A DNA stretch of 64,000 bases from Paraburkholderia rhizosphaerae (lineage in GTDB: Bacteria; Pseudomonadota; Gammaproteobacteria; Burkholderiales; Burkholderiaceae): the NCBI RefSeq assembly GCF_004366595.1, contig NZ_SORE01000011.1:62001-126000 (forward strand). The letters run 5' to 3'. The notes under the pieces are model-generated. The model worked only from the letters and a program-made list of their open reading frames with translations, made no database searches and had not been told where the DNA came from. Each line of letters starts with the position of its first letter. Positions within the stretch are counted from its first letter, which is position 1. Below are positions 1 through 7,735 of this stretch, one piece after another. A program made the position numbers and the translations under genes.

Positions 1-1361
1 AGCTTGTTGCCGCTGGCTATCTCGCGCTCGCCCTGAAAGACCTTGATGCCGACGGCCGGCTGGTTGTCGTCCGCGGTCGAGAAGACCTCCGAGAATTTTG
101 TCGGAATGGTGGTGTTCTTTTCGATCATCTTCGTCATCACGCCACCGAGTGTCTCGACGCCAAGCGAGAGCGGCGTCACGTCCAGCAGCAGCACATCCTT
201 GCGGTCGCCCGAAAGCACGGCCGCCTGGATCGCCGCTCCCACTGCGACCGCTTCATCGGGGTTGACGTCCTTGCGCGGCTCGCGCCCGAAAAACGTCCTG
301 ACCGTCTGCTGCACCTTTGGCATACGCGTCATGCCACCCACCAGGATCACGTCGTCGATCCTGTCGGTGGACAAGCCAGCATCCTTGAGCGCGATGCGGC
401 ATGGCTCCATCGTCCGCTCGATCAGGTCCTCCACGAGCGATTCGAGTTTCGCGCGCGTGAGCTTCTGGCTCAGGTGCTTCGGCCCCGATGCGTCCGCCGT
501 GATGTACGGCAGATTGATTTCGGTCTGCTGGCTCGACGACAACTCGATCTTGGCCTTCTCGGCCGCTTCCTTCAGGCGTTGCAGCGCGAGCACGTCCTTC
601 GAGAGATCGACTCCCTGTTCCTTCCTGAACTCGCCGACGAGGTGGTCGATGATGCGCTGGTCGAAGTCTTCACCGCCGAGGAACGTATCGCCGTTCGTCG
701 ACAGCACTTCGAACTGCTTTTCGCCGTGGACGTCAGCGATTTCAATCAGGGAGATGTCGAAGGTGCCGCCGCCGAGGTCGAATACGGCGATCTTGCGGTC
801 GCGGTTTTCTTGCCTGTCCAGACCGAACGCGAGCGCTGCCGCCGTCGGCTCGTTGATGATCCGCTTCACTTCGAGACCGGCGATGCGGCCTGCGTCCTTG
901 GTGGCCTGGCGCTGGCTGTCGTTGAAGTACGCGGGAACCGTGATCACGGCTTCGGTGACCGGCTCGCCGAGGTAGTCTTCAGCGGTCGTCTTCATCTTGC
1001 GCAGGACTTCCGCCGAAACCTGCGATGGCGCGAGCTTCGTGCCGTGGGCTTCGACCCAGGCGTCGCCGTTGTCGTGCTCGACGATCCTATAGGGCATCAG
1101 GCCGATGTCCTTTTGCACTTCCTTCTCTTTGAAGCGGCGGCCGATCAGGCGCTTCACCGCGAACAGCGTGTTCTTCGGGTTGGTGACCGACTGGCGTTTC
1201 GCGGGCGCGCCGACCAGTGTTTCATCGTCGTTAAGATATGCGACAACCGATGGCGTCGTACGAGCGCCTTCCGAATTTTCGATCACCTTAACCTGCGTGC
1301 CTTCCATCAGTGCCACACAGGAATTCGTGGTACCGAGATCGATGCCGATGATCTTGCCCAT
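1..1361 (-). CDS. dnaK: Chaperone DnaK (Hsp70), N-terminal 453 residues, cut by window edge
   Basis: Hsp70 ATPase that folds and protects cytosolic proteins with DnaJ and GrpE. The translation starts MGKIIGIDLGTTNS and carries the actin-like ATPase signatures VFDLGGGTFD and ILVGGMTRMP, then enters the substrate-binding domain (LLLDVTPLSLG). It runs off the left edge at about residue 453 of the usual 640 or so. I chose the ATG at 1361 because it gives the canonical N-terminus and has GGTGAAG just upstream; an in-frame ATG at 1376 is possible. The gene lies 65 bp downstream of groEL on the same strand, so it probably ends a groES-groEL-dnaK unit. No dnaJ or grpE is visible. Confidence 0.95.
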   Translation of the reverse strand, partial: MGKIIGIDLGTTNSCVALMEGTQVKVIENSEGARTTPSVVAYLNDDETLVGAPAKRQSVTNPKNTLFAVKRLIGRRFKEKEVQKDIGLMPYRIVEHDNGDAWVEAHGTKLAPSQVSAEVLRKMKTTAEDYLGEPVTEAVITVPAYFNDSQRQATKDAGRIAGLEVKRIINEPTAAALAFGLDRQENRDRKIAVFDLGGGTFDISLIEIADVHGEKQFEVLSTNGDTFLGGEDFDQRIIDHLVGEFRKEQGVDLSKDVLALQRLKEAAEKAKIELSSSQQTEINLPYITADASGPKHLSQKLTRAKLESLVEDLIERTMEPCRIALKDAGLSTDRIDDVILVGGMTRMPKVQQTVRTFFGREPRKDVNPDEAVAVGAAIQAAVLSGDRKDVLLLDVTPLSLGVETLGGVMTKMIEKNTTIPTKFSEVFSTADDNQPAVGIKVFQGEREIASGNK

Positions 1362-1426
1362 GATGTCTTCACCCATGCTCAAGCAATTCACCCTGCGCCA
1401 CGCCCATCCCAATACGCGACCCGAGT

Positions 1427-3049
1427 TCAATAGTCCATCGCCGGCGGCGGCACCGGAGTTTTTGCTTCGTCCTTCGGCAAATCGGCGACCACCGCGTCGG
1501 TGGTGAGGATGAGTCCCGCCACCGAGGCCGCGTTCTGCAGCGCCGTGCGCACGACCTTGGTCGGGTCGACCACGCCCATCTCCATGAGATCGCCGTATGT
1601 GTTCGACGCAGCGTTCCATCCGAAATTGCCTGTCTGCGCGAGAACCTTGTTGAGAATGACTGAGGGCTCGTCTCCCGCGTTGGCGGCGATCTGACGCAGC
1701 GGCTCTTCAAGCGCCCGCAACACAATTCGGATGCCGGCGTCCTGGTCGGGATTGGCGCCTCGTATTTCGCCGAGGGCAGCGCGGGCTCGCAGCAGCGCGA
1801 CGCCGCCACCCGGCACGATGCCTTCTTCGACCGCCGCGCGGGTCGCGTGCAGCGCATCCTCGACCCTCGCTTTGCGCTCCTTCATCTCCACTTCGGTGGC
1901 GGCCCCCACCTTGATGACCGCGACGCCGCCGGACAGCTTCGCGATGCGCTCCTGCAACTTCTCCTTATCAAAGTCGCTGGTCGTCTCTTCGATCTGGCGT
2001 CGGATCGCCTGGACGCGTCCGTCGACCGTCTTGCGGTCGCCGGCGCCGTCGATGATCGTGGTCGCGTCCTTCTCAATTTCCACGCGCTTCGCTCGTCCGA
2101 GATCTTCGAGTTTGACGTTCTCCAGCTTGCCACCAGTTTCCTCCGAGATCACCAGCCCGCCGGTCAGCGTCGCAATGTCTTCCAGCATGGCCTTGCGGCG
2201 ATCCCCGAAACCCGGTGCCTTCACGGCGACTGCCTTCAGGATGCCGCGCAGGGAGTTGACGACCAGCGTGGTCAAGGCTTCGCCCTCGACGTCCTCGGCA
2301 ATGATGAGAAGCGGCTTGCTCTCCTTGGCCACGGCCTCGAGCACGGGCAGTAAATCACGGATCGACGAGATCTTCTTGTCGTGCACGAGGATGTACGGTT
2401 CCTCGAGAACAGCGGATTGCTTCTCGGGATCGGTGATGAAATACGCGGACAGCCACCCGCGATCGAACTGCATGCCCTCGACGACCTCGAGTTCGCTTTG
2501 CAACGACTTGCCCTCTTCGAGGGTAACGGCGCCGTCCTTGCCGACTTTGTCCATCGCGTCCGCAATAATCCTGCCGATCTCCTCGTCCGCATTGGCGGAG
2601 ATCGTACCGACCTGCGTGATCTCGCGGCCGGTCGTGATCGCCCGGGAAAGGTTCCTGAGTTCCTCGACGATCGCGGCCGTCGCCTGGTCGATGCCACGCT
2701 TGAGGTCCATCGGATTCAGTCCCGAGGCGACGTACTTCATGCCTTCCCGCACGATGGCTTGGGCGAGCACGGTCGCGGTAGTCGTTCCGTCACCGGCGAC
2801 GTCCGAGGTCTTGGCCGCAACCTGCCTGACCATCTGCGCACCCATGTTCTCGAACTTGTCGGGCAACTCGATTTCCTTGGCGACCGACACGCCGTCTTTC
2901 GTGACCGTCGGGGCCCCGTAGCTCCGCTCGAGGACGACATTGCGCCCCCTGGGGCCGAGCGTGACCTTGACCGCATCGGCCAGGATGTTGACGCCCGTGA
3001 GGATATGTTGGCGTGCGAACTCATGAAACTTGACATCTTTTGCGGACAT
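1427..3049 (-). CDS. groEL: Chaperonin GroEL, paralogue 1 (540 aa)
   Basis: 60-kDa chaperonin subunit forming the double-ring folding chamber with GroES. The full-length protein starts MSAKDVKFHEFARQ and has the ATP-binding block GDGTTTAT near residue 87 and the signature AAVEEGIVPGGGVALL near 400. The C-terminus ends PPPAMDY and lacks the Gly-Gly-Met repeats normally found inside the ring cavity, which marks an accessory and not a housekeeping GroEL. It follows groES by 50 bp and precedes dnaK. The second copy at 10663-12285 is closely similar but differs throughout, so the duplication is not recent. Confidence 0.96.
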   Translation of the reverse strand: MSAKDVKFHEFARQHILTGVNILADAVKVTLGPRGRNVVLERSYGAPTVTKDGVSVAKEIELPDKFENMGAQMVRQVAAKTSDVAGDGTTTATVLAQAIVREGMKYVASGLNPMDLKRGIDQATAAIVEELRNLSRAITTGREITQVGTISANADEEIGRIIADAMDKVGKDGAVTLEEGKSLQSELEVVEGMQFDRGWLSAYFITDPEKQSAVLEEPYILVHDKKISSIRDLLPVLEAVAKESKPLLIIAEDVEGEALTTLVVNSLRGILKAVAVKAPGFGDRRKAMLEDIATLTGGLVISEETGGKLENVKLEDLGRAKRVEIEKDATTIIDGAGDRKTVDGRVQAIRRQIEETTSDFDKEKLQERIAKLSGGVAVIKVGAATEVEMKERKARVEDALHATRAAVEEGIVPGGGVALLRARAALGEIRGANPDQDAGIRIVLRALEEPLRQIAANAGDEPSVILNKVLAQTGNFGWNAASNTYGDLMEMGVVDPTKVVRTALQNAASVAGLILTTDAVVADLPKDEAKTPVPPPAMDY

Positions 3050-3099
3050 TTTCCGGTACCTCCTGACCAGTCAAACGAAGCGCCTCCCCGTCGCGTGGC

Positions 3100-3402
3100 C
3101 TACTGCGCAGACCCCGATGTGATCACGCCAAGCAGGTCGGCTTCGCGCAGCACCAGCAGCTCCTCGCCTTCCACCTTCACTGCGCTGCCGGCGTATTTGC
3201 CGAACAGCACGTGGTCTGCAAACTTCACGTCCGGGGCGCAACGCTGCCCGTCCTCGAGCCGCCTGCCGGGGCCGACGGCGACGACTTCGCCCTGATCGGG
3301 TTTCTCGCCGGCAGTATCAGGGATCACAATGCCTGCCGCGGTCTTGCGCTCCTGTTCCGTACGCCTGACCACGACCCGGTCATGCAAAGGCGTGAGTTTC
3401 AT
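3100..3402 (-). CDS. groES: Co-chaperonin GroES, paralogue 1 (100 aa)
   Basis: Seven-fold lid of the GroEL chamber. The sequence opens MKLTPLHDRVVVRR and contains the typical GIVIPDTAGEKPDQGEV mobile-loop region and the VLFGKYAG motif, as in GroES. Length is normal. The start has GGGAGCC upstream. It is 50 bp ahead of groEL, in the standard groES-groEL order, and about 80 bp downstream of a small ORF on the same strand. I saw no clear sigma32 promoter directly upstream, so it may be transcribed from further up the minus-strand array. Confidence 0.95.
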   Translation of the reverse strand: MKLTPLHDRVVVRRTEQERKTAAGIVIPDTAGEKPDQGEVVAVGPGRRLEDGQRCAPDVKFADHVLFGKYAGSAVKVEGEELLVLREADLLGVITSGSAQ

Positions 3403-3482
3403 GATCTGGCTCCCGATGTGATCGGATCACGTTATGGCTTCCCTAACGGCGCGGGCGGTCAACCCCGCTACGCGGCGAGGGG

Positions 3483-3731
3483 CTAGCCCGACCCAGCGTG
3501 CGCAGGGCCCTTGTTCCTGGACCGCCGGCGCGCCGGTTTGGCCGGTGGGACAAGTGCATTCGTCGCCTGTGGGGCCTGTCGAAGCCTATCCGGTGGCGCT
3601 GCAGGTCGGATTGAAGGCGCGTGCGTGCACGCGACGGGATCGCTCGCGGGAAACGTTTCCTGCAGCGCATCGTCAAGCATGTTCTCCATGGCATCGATGC
3701 GGTCTCGCGTTGATCGTCTGGTGGGGCTCAT
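3483..3731 (-). CDS. Small conserved hypothetical protein with TFPASDP motif (82 aa)
   Basis: Function unknown. The N-terminal half contains MLDDALQETFPASDPVA, a short motif seen in many small uncharacterised proteobacterial proteins; the rest is Pro/Arg-rich and probably disordered. The ATG at 3731 has a strong ribosome binding site, GGAGGGAAGCG. It sits between the HPF-sigma fusion gene (59 bp upstream) and groES (80 bp downstream), all on the minus strand, so it is likely part of the same stress transcript. The motif and binding site support a real gene; no role can be given. Confidence 0.7.
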   Translation of the reverse strand: MSPTRRSTRDRIDAMENMLDDALQETFPASDPVACTHAPSIRPAAPPDRLRQAPQATNALVPPAKPARRRSRNKGPAHAGSG

Positions 3732-3790
3732 CGCTTCCCTCCGTTGAGGTACATTCCGGCGTTCAACCGTGGTCTTGCTGCGCCCCCTAA

Positions 3791-4909
3791 CTAGGGAACA
3801 TCGCGCCGCGTCGCCTCGTCAAATTCCCGGGAAAGCCCGGGCGCCAAGGGCAGCGTGCCCGGCACGATGTAACCCGCAGGCTCGACCGACGGCTCGGGTG
3901 TCAGCCGCAAGTCACCGAGTCTGGCCTTGAGAAACGCGTCAGCATGGGCAAGCCAATCCTCGAGTTCCCGCTCCGTTATCGCCAGAACCCGTGCGGCGGC
4001 AGCTGCCGGCTGCCCTTCGAGGCGGCAAAGCGTAACGGCTCGTCGCCACGGTTCCGGCAGCTCCGCGAGAAGCGTTGCCACGAGTTCGCGAAGCTCCCTG
4101 TTGATCACGGCCTCCTCGGGTGTACTGTCCGTTGCCGGCACCACGTCCTCGACGCGCAGGACTTCGTCGGGCTGCCAGTACTCGAACAGGAGCTCATCGT
4201 CGTCTTCATGCGGTTCGCGCAACTGCACGGGCAACCTGCCCTCGAGTGAAATGCATCGGCCTTCCTCGATCTGACGATGCGTCACTTCCTCAGCAAGCAG
4301 CTCCAGGACGATCTGGTAGAGCCATTGCAGCGGTTCGAGCCGGCGCGGGCGCTCCGCCATGCGCTCGCAGGCACGAGCCAAGGCCTCGTCGACGATGTCG
4401 TCGACCGACGGGTCACCTGCAGCGAGATCGCCCCGTGCCCGGAGATACGCGAGTTCCCGCTGCACAAAGCGCTTGAACGACGCGAGCAGAGGACGCACGA
4501 TCTCGCCGAACAACGCGGACCCGCCATCCGTTTGTTCCGCCAATGCGGCTTTGAGCTGCCGCAACCCGGCGCGCCGTTCCTTGCGGCGCCAGGCATCCTC
4601 GTGGCGCAGATGCGCGACGTGGCGTTCCAGTTGCCGCTCCAGCTCCGTCACTGACAGCTCGATCGCCTTCTCTGGCTCCGGGGAATCATTCCCGCACGCG
4701 AGCATTGCCGCCGGCAATACCAGTTGGAGTCGAACCCGGTAGAGACCGCGATGTCGGCTTTTTTCCAGATTTGCACGTAGCCGGGCCACCTCGGCCGGAA
4801 AGCGCGACAGATGTGGCTTCAGGCGCCGTTCCGTGAGCCGGCCGATCAGGTCTTCCAGCTCCGGACGAGCAAGCTTCTCAATGTTGCGGTAACTGATCGC
4901 CGTTTTCAT
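3791..4909 (-). CDS. Fusion of ribosome-hibernation-like (HPF/S30AE) domain and sigma-70-family factor (372 aa)
   Basis: Residues 1 to about 115 resemble the S30AE/HPF ribosome-dimerisation family in a divergent form (LEKSRHRGLYRVRLQL, then a basic helix with RHVAHLRHEDAWRRKERR). The remainder looks like a sigma factor: a region-2-like stretch (DDIVDEALARACE, then LQWLYQIVLELL) and a region-4-like helix-turn-helix (LAELPEPWRRAVTLCRLEG, then AARVLAITERELEDWL). A plausible role is to couple ribosome state to transcription of the neighbouring chaperone genes; this is inference. I chose the ATG at 4909 because the homologous N-terminus (MKTAISYRNIEKL) begins there; the frame stays open to 5026. 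It stands upstream of the small ORF, groES, groEL and dnaK. Confidence 0.8.
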   Translation of the reverse strand: MKTAISYRNIEKLARPELEDLIGRLTERRLKPHLSRFPAEVARLRANLEKSRHRGLYRVRLQLVLPAAMLACGNDSPEPEKAIELSVTELERQLERHVAHLRHEDAWRRKERRAGLRQLKAALAEQTDGGSALFGEIVRPLLASFKRFVQRELAYLRARGDLAAGDPSVDDIVDEALARACERMAERPRRLEPLQWLYQIVLELLAEEVTHRQIEEGRCISLEGRLPVQLREPHEDDDELLFEYWQPDEVLRVEDVVPATDSTPEEAVINRELRELVATLLAELPEPWRRAVTLCRLEGQPAAAAARVLAITERELEDWLAHADAFLKARLGDLRLTPEPSVEPAGYIVPGTLPLAPGLSREFDEATRRDVP

Positions 4910-5071
4910 GTCAAACCTACGCATGTAGCTAGATAGCGGTACCAATCCACGATGGGATCTGAAGCGACGCCACCAAGGGCCGCCGTGCGCAGCACGCCGG
5001 GTCCTGCAATGCACCCTGCGCAACATTCCTTCTTCCCATTCGTGTCAGCTGATTGGTATGACTGCGTTTCC

Positions 5072-5596
5072 TCAACCCGTACGTTCGGTTCCACCGGCGT
5101 ATGACGGCTTTTTTTCCAGACTCAGATAGGTGTCAGCCGCCGCCAGGCCGAATACGATGTGGTTAAGGAAACTCACCCAGCCTCTGGCATCGGCAAACCA
5201 AGGGAACAGCTGTGTCATGCCATGGAGGTTGACCACGTACAGGAGGACGCCGAATACGGCACCCACCAGCGACGCCATACCGGCACTGGAATCCAGGCTG
5301 AATGGCGCCATGATCACCGCCAGAACGGCCGCGAAGAGGATCGACAGCGCGAAGTGGACTACCAGCGCTACCAGCACGACGCCCGCCGCGAACGTAGCGG
5401 GTTGTGTGAGCACCTCGCGCCCCATCACGATGGCCGCGGTCATTCGTACAAGTGCCCATACGCTTTGTCCCATCACCCGCATGGCAAAGAGTTCGATCAC
5501 CAAAAAAACCGCACCCGCCACGCAGCCGCCGATGACTGTCGCGGGCCACTCGGGCATGCGGCGAACGAAATGGTGCGAATGCATGTGAAGTTGCAT
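5072..5596 (-). CDS. Four-helix integral membrane protein (174 aa), function unknown
   Basis: Four hydrophobic segments are evident: ATVIGGCVAGAVFLVIELF near residue 20, FAAGVVLVALVVHFALSILF near 70, a third around MASLVGAVFGVLLYVV, and a C-terminal one around LNHIVFGLAAADTYLSL. A His-rich N-terminus (HMHSHHF) precedes helix 1. The ATG at 5596 has AAGGAGATCACG just upstream; the frame extends to 5647 but without a better start. It lies between the YVA-type small protein (50 bp) and the HPF-sigma gene (162 bp), suggesting an envelope stress role, but I do not recognise a family. Confidence 0.75.
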   Translation of the reverse strand: MQLHMHSHHFVRRMPEWPATVIGGCVAGAVFLVIELFAMRVMGQSVWALVRMTAAIVMGREVLTQPATFAAGVVLVALVVHFALSILFAAVLAVIMAPFSLDSSAGMASLVGAVFGVLLYVVNLHGMTQLFPWFADARGWVSFLNHIVFGLAAADTYLSLEKKPSYAGGTERTG

Positions 5597-5646
5597 CGTG
5601 ATCTCCTTGAGTACTGCGTACCTCTGCTCGCGAGCGCCAATCCGCA

Positions 5647-5940
5647 TCAGGCCGCCTCCGGAACATCCGACGGCGGTCCCTCAAACGGACGACGCTCCAC
5701 AAGCCTGATTGCATAGTCGAGCGCTTCCGCTTCCGCCTGCTCGCGACTGGGCCAGCGGTGGCCGAGCCGGGGCAGATGCCAGTTCACAAAAACCTCGCCA
5801 TCTCTCGCGATCTGTACGAACGCAACATATCCGCGTGCCGCCGTTGCCCCGGTACACGCCGCTCTGGGTCCGTGCCGTATCGTGACGGTTCGCAGACGGA
5901 TCTCGTACCCGTTGCGCGTCTCGACTCTCACCGATTTCAT
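5647..5940 (-). CDS. Small YVA-type protein, copy 1 (97 aa)
   Basis: One of at least three related small proteins in this island (others at 8196-8474 and 14656-14937). The shared core is a beta-rich stretch YVAF/YVAI-V-Q/R-I-x-D, a tryptophan-containing segment (VNWHLPRLGHRWPS), and an Ala/Glu-rich helix (EQAEAEALDYAIRLVE). It looks like a compact beta-hairpin plus helix domain of unknown function. The start has GGAGGTTAAGG upstream. It is flanked by the 60-aa ORF and the membrane protein on the same strand. Its association with two Hsp20 blocks suggests a stress-linked role; this is inference. Confidence 0.7.
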   Translation of the reverse strand: MKSVRVETRNGYEIRLRTVTIRHGPRAACTGATAARGYVAFVQIARDGEVFVNWHLPRLGHRWPSREQAEAEALDYAIRLVERRPFEGPPSDVPEAA

Positions 5941-6110
5941 CGGATCACCTTAACCTCCCGCGCGAACACGGGTGCTGCAACGTTCGCGCGGCGCCTCGGT
6001 GCAAATCACGCCGATTACATTGCGATCGCTTCACGGAAGCGCGGGGCGGCGTACAGCATGATCGACGGCGTGCCGCCGTCGCGAGCGACGCTTCCGGGCG
6101 AATCGCGCCG

Positions 6111-6293
6111 CTAACGTCGGCGGATGTGCGACGCGTGCTGGCGAAACGTCTGCCGCATGGCGACGACCCGGTCCGACAGCGTACGACAGGCACGCTGCGC
6201 GATAGGCGTAAACGCGCCGGATAGGACGCTGATCTTGCGATGGAGGCGCTCGAACATGGCGGTCGAAGCCGAGCGCAGATGAAGATTGCTCAT
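6111..6293 (-). CDS. 60-aa basic protein behind a heat-shock-type leader
   Basis: A short basic protein (MSNLHLRSASTAMFERLHRK...) of unknown function with two amphipathic, Arg/His-rich helices. The ATG at 6293 is chosen for its AAGGAG ribosome binding site. The frame stays open to 6440, but that upstream part is a nucleotide-conserved leader shared with two Hsp20 genes and does not look like protein. That leader places the gene under heat-shock-type control as the first gene of the minus-strand array that runs down to dnaK. I do not recognise it. Confidence 0.65.
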   Translation of the reverse strand: MSNLHLRSASTAMFERLHRKISVLSGAFTPIAQRACRTLSDRVVAMRQTFRQHASHIRRR

Positions 6294-6457
6294 CGTCTTC
6301 TCCTTCGACGCAGCAAGGAAGAGAACGGGCTTGCGCGCTCCAGTTCGCCTGCCGTGCTGCGGGGCAAACAAATCGAAACACGCAGTGTGCGGCCGATCCG
6401 TCAAGGCACACTGCCTGAGCTGCATATAACTTAGTTTCACTGATGAAAAATTTCAAG
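6294..6457 (-). promoter_or_regulatory. Sigma32-like promoter and structured leader, copy A
   Basis: On the minus strand, CTTGAAA (6457-6451) is followed by an AT-rich -10 region (about 6434-6424) and GCTCAGGCA (6420-6412). Two blocks are shared with the leaders of the Hsp20 genes at 7280 and 13685: CTGCGTGTTTCGATTTGTTTG (6385-6365) and GGCAGGCGAACTGGAGCGCG (6353-6334). A hairpin pairs 6349-6343 with 6326-6320 (6 of 7 pairs, 16-nt loop). The ribosome binding site AAGGAG can also pair with an upstream TTCCTT. The distance from the -35 to the ATG is 164 nt, against 166 and 165 in the other copies. Confidence 0.7.
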
Positions 6458-6570
6458 GTCCCGCGATGGGTGCGGAGACATTGATCTGGCAAGCCATTGC
6501 TGGTTACCGGTGGGCGGAAAACCGGGCGTTGCGCGCTTCGAGCGGAGCGCGTCAAGACTTCCGGCCTGCC

Positions 6571-6924
6571 TCAGGGCGGACACAACCTTTTCACAGTGTC
6601 GAGCAGCAGGTCGGTCGGGACTGGCTTGATGAGGCAGTCGTCCCAGTCCGCCGGCCCCGGCGACGACGGGAGCGTGGCCGTGACAACAAGGATCGGCAGG
6701 TGCGCCAGCGTCGGTCGCGCCCGGATGTGACGGCACAGTTCACTGCCCCCCATCAGGGGCATCATCCAGTCCGTGATGATCAAATCGGGCGGCCGGCGCA
6801 GGGCGTGCTCGAGCGCCTCGGCGCCGTTGCGTGCACAGCAAACGGCATACCCTTCGGCGGTGAGGATGAGACTCCACGCCTCGAGTAGCTCGGGTTGGTC
6901 GTCGACGAGCAGGACGAAAGCCAT
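6571..6924 (-). CDS. Single-domain response regulator (118 aa)
   Basis: CheY-like receiver domain and nothing else. It has the acidic pair (LLVDDQPE near residue 8), the phospho-acceptor aspartate in LIITDWMMPLMGG, a Thr in VVTATLP and the conserved lysine in CLIKPVP. With no output domain it probably acts by protein contact. The ATG at 6924 gives the usual receiver start, although no good ribosome binding site precedes it; a TTG at 6960 would add 12 residues. It is upstream of the 60-aa gene on the same strand and divergent from the Hsp20 operon. No cognate kinase is adjacent; a histidine kinase lies far away at 56927. Confidence 0.85.
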   Translation of the reverse strand: MAFVLLVDDQPELLEAWSLILTAEGYAVCCARNGAEALEHALRRPPDLIITDWMMPLMGGSELCRHIRARPTLAHLPILVVTATLPSSPGPADWDDCLIKPVPTDLLLDTVKRLCPP

Positions 6925-7113
6925 TTTGCTAGCCGTTAGTCTTGATTCCGGCAGGGGCAAATAGCGTTCCAGACCGCGAACGCAGCCGCACGCGGTGAGG
7001 GCCCAGGGTCAGCCAGTTGGTGTCGAATTCCATTGTGTCCTCCACGCGGTGCACTGTTGCGCCGCGATAAGAGCCGGTCCACAATTTTCAAGCGCAAATG
7101 GCTGTTTTCTGCT

Positions 7114-7279
7114 CTTGAAATTTTCGTGGCAGTTCCTATCTTAGGTTTCGCTCAGGCAGACGCGCGGGTCGCCATGTCCCGTGCGCTGCGTGTTTCGATT
7201 TGTTTTGCCAAACGCTGGCAGGCGAACTGGAGCGCGTAGGCCCGTTCGCCTCCATGCATCACTTGGGGAGAACAGCATC
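7114..7279 (+). promoter_or_regulatory. Sigma32-like promoter and structured leader, copy B
   Basis: CTTGAAA at 7114-7120, then CCTATCTTA at 7135-7143, fit a sigma32 promoter. The leader shares GCTCAGGCA, CTGCGTGTTTCGATTTGTTT (7186-7205) and GGCAGGCGAACTGGAGCGCG (7217-7236) with copies A and C. GGCGAAC (7221-7227) pairs perfectly with GTTCGCC (7244-7250) over a 16-nt loop. CTCC (7250-7253) could pair with the GGAG of the ribosome binding site at 7267-7270. The layout suits heat induction at both promoter and RNA level; the RNA part is inference. Confidence 0.75.
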
Positions 7280-7720
7280 ATGAGCGATTTCTACTTTGGA
7301 ACTGACCTCTTCAGCGAGTTCGACCGACTGCAACGGCAGATGGCGAACCTCTTCGGTACTTTCCCGTCGAGTCTTCGGGCGAGCCGCTTCGGCGCGTTCC
7401 CGCCCGTCAACATTGGCGCCACCGACGACTCAATCGAGATCGTCGCGTTTGCACCCGGAATCAATGCGGCGGAACTCGACGTATCGATCGACAAGGGGCT
7501 GCTGACCATCAGCGGTGAGCGCAAGCCAGTGCAGCCGGATACCAGCGAGGACACGCGTGTCTATGCGCAGGAGCGCTTCACTGGCGCGTTCCGGCGGGTC
7601 ATCGAGCTGCCGGAAAACGCAGACCCCGACAAGGGTCAGGCGCGCTACGAGAATGGCTGCCTGTCGATCGCTATCGGCAAGCGCGAATCCTCGAAGCCTC
7701 GCGCGATCACCGTCCAATAG
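7280..7720 (+). CDS. Small heat-shock protein Hsp20, FAPG type, copy 1 (146 aa)
   Basis: Alpha-crystallin-domain chaperone that holds unfolding proteins for later refolding. The domain spans about residues 37-135, with FPPVNIGATDD at its start, FAPG in place of the commoner ELPG, and the conserved GLLTISGER strand. The C-terminal anchor motif is present as ITV. The ATG at 7280 has GGGGAG upstream; the frame is open further up, but that part is leader RNA. It is 15 bp ahead of a second Hsp20 of the DLPG type. The same pairing recurs at 13685/14162, which suggests the two forms work together. Confidence 0.93.
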   Translation: MSDFYFGTDLFSEFDRLQRQMANLFGTFPSSLRASRFGAFPPVNIGATDDSIEIVAFAPGINAAELDVSIDKGLLTISGERKPVQPDTSEDTRVYAQERFTGAFRRVIELPENADPDKGQARYENGCLSIAIGKRESSKPRAITVQ

Positions 7721-7735
7721 TTCGAGGAGCCGAAA

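Noticed and set aside
43..1433. Long plus-strand open frames of 310 and 319 codons
   Set aside because: They are the antisense of dnaK; the minus strand has all Hsp70 motifs.
1731..2921. 396-codon plus-strand frame and others opposite groEL
   Set aside because: Shadows of groEL in high-GC DNA; the groEL frame is unambiguous.
7181..7279. In-frame N-terminal extension of the first Hsp20 (and likewise at 13583-13684 and 6294-6440)
   Set aside because: The conserved blocks are read in different frames in the three copies, and each downstream ATG has a good ribosome binding site.
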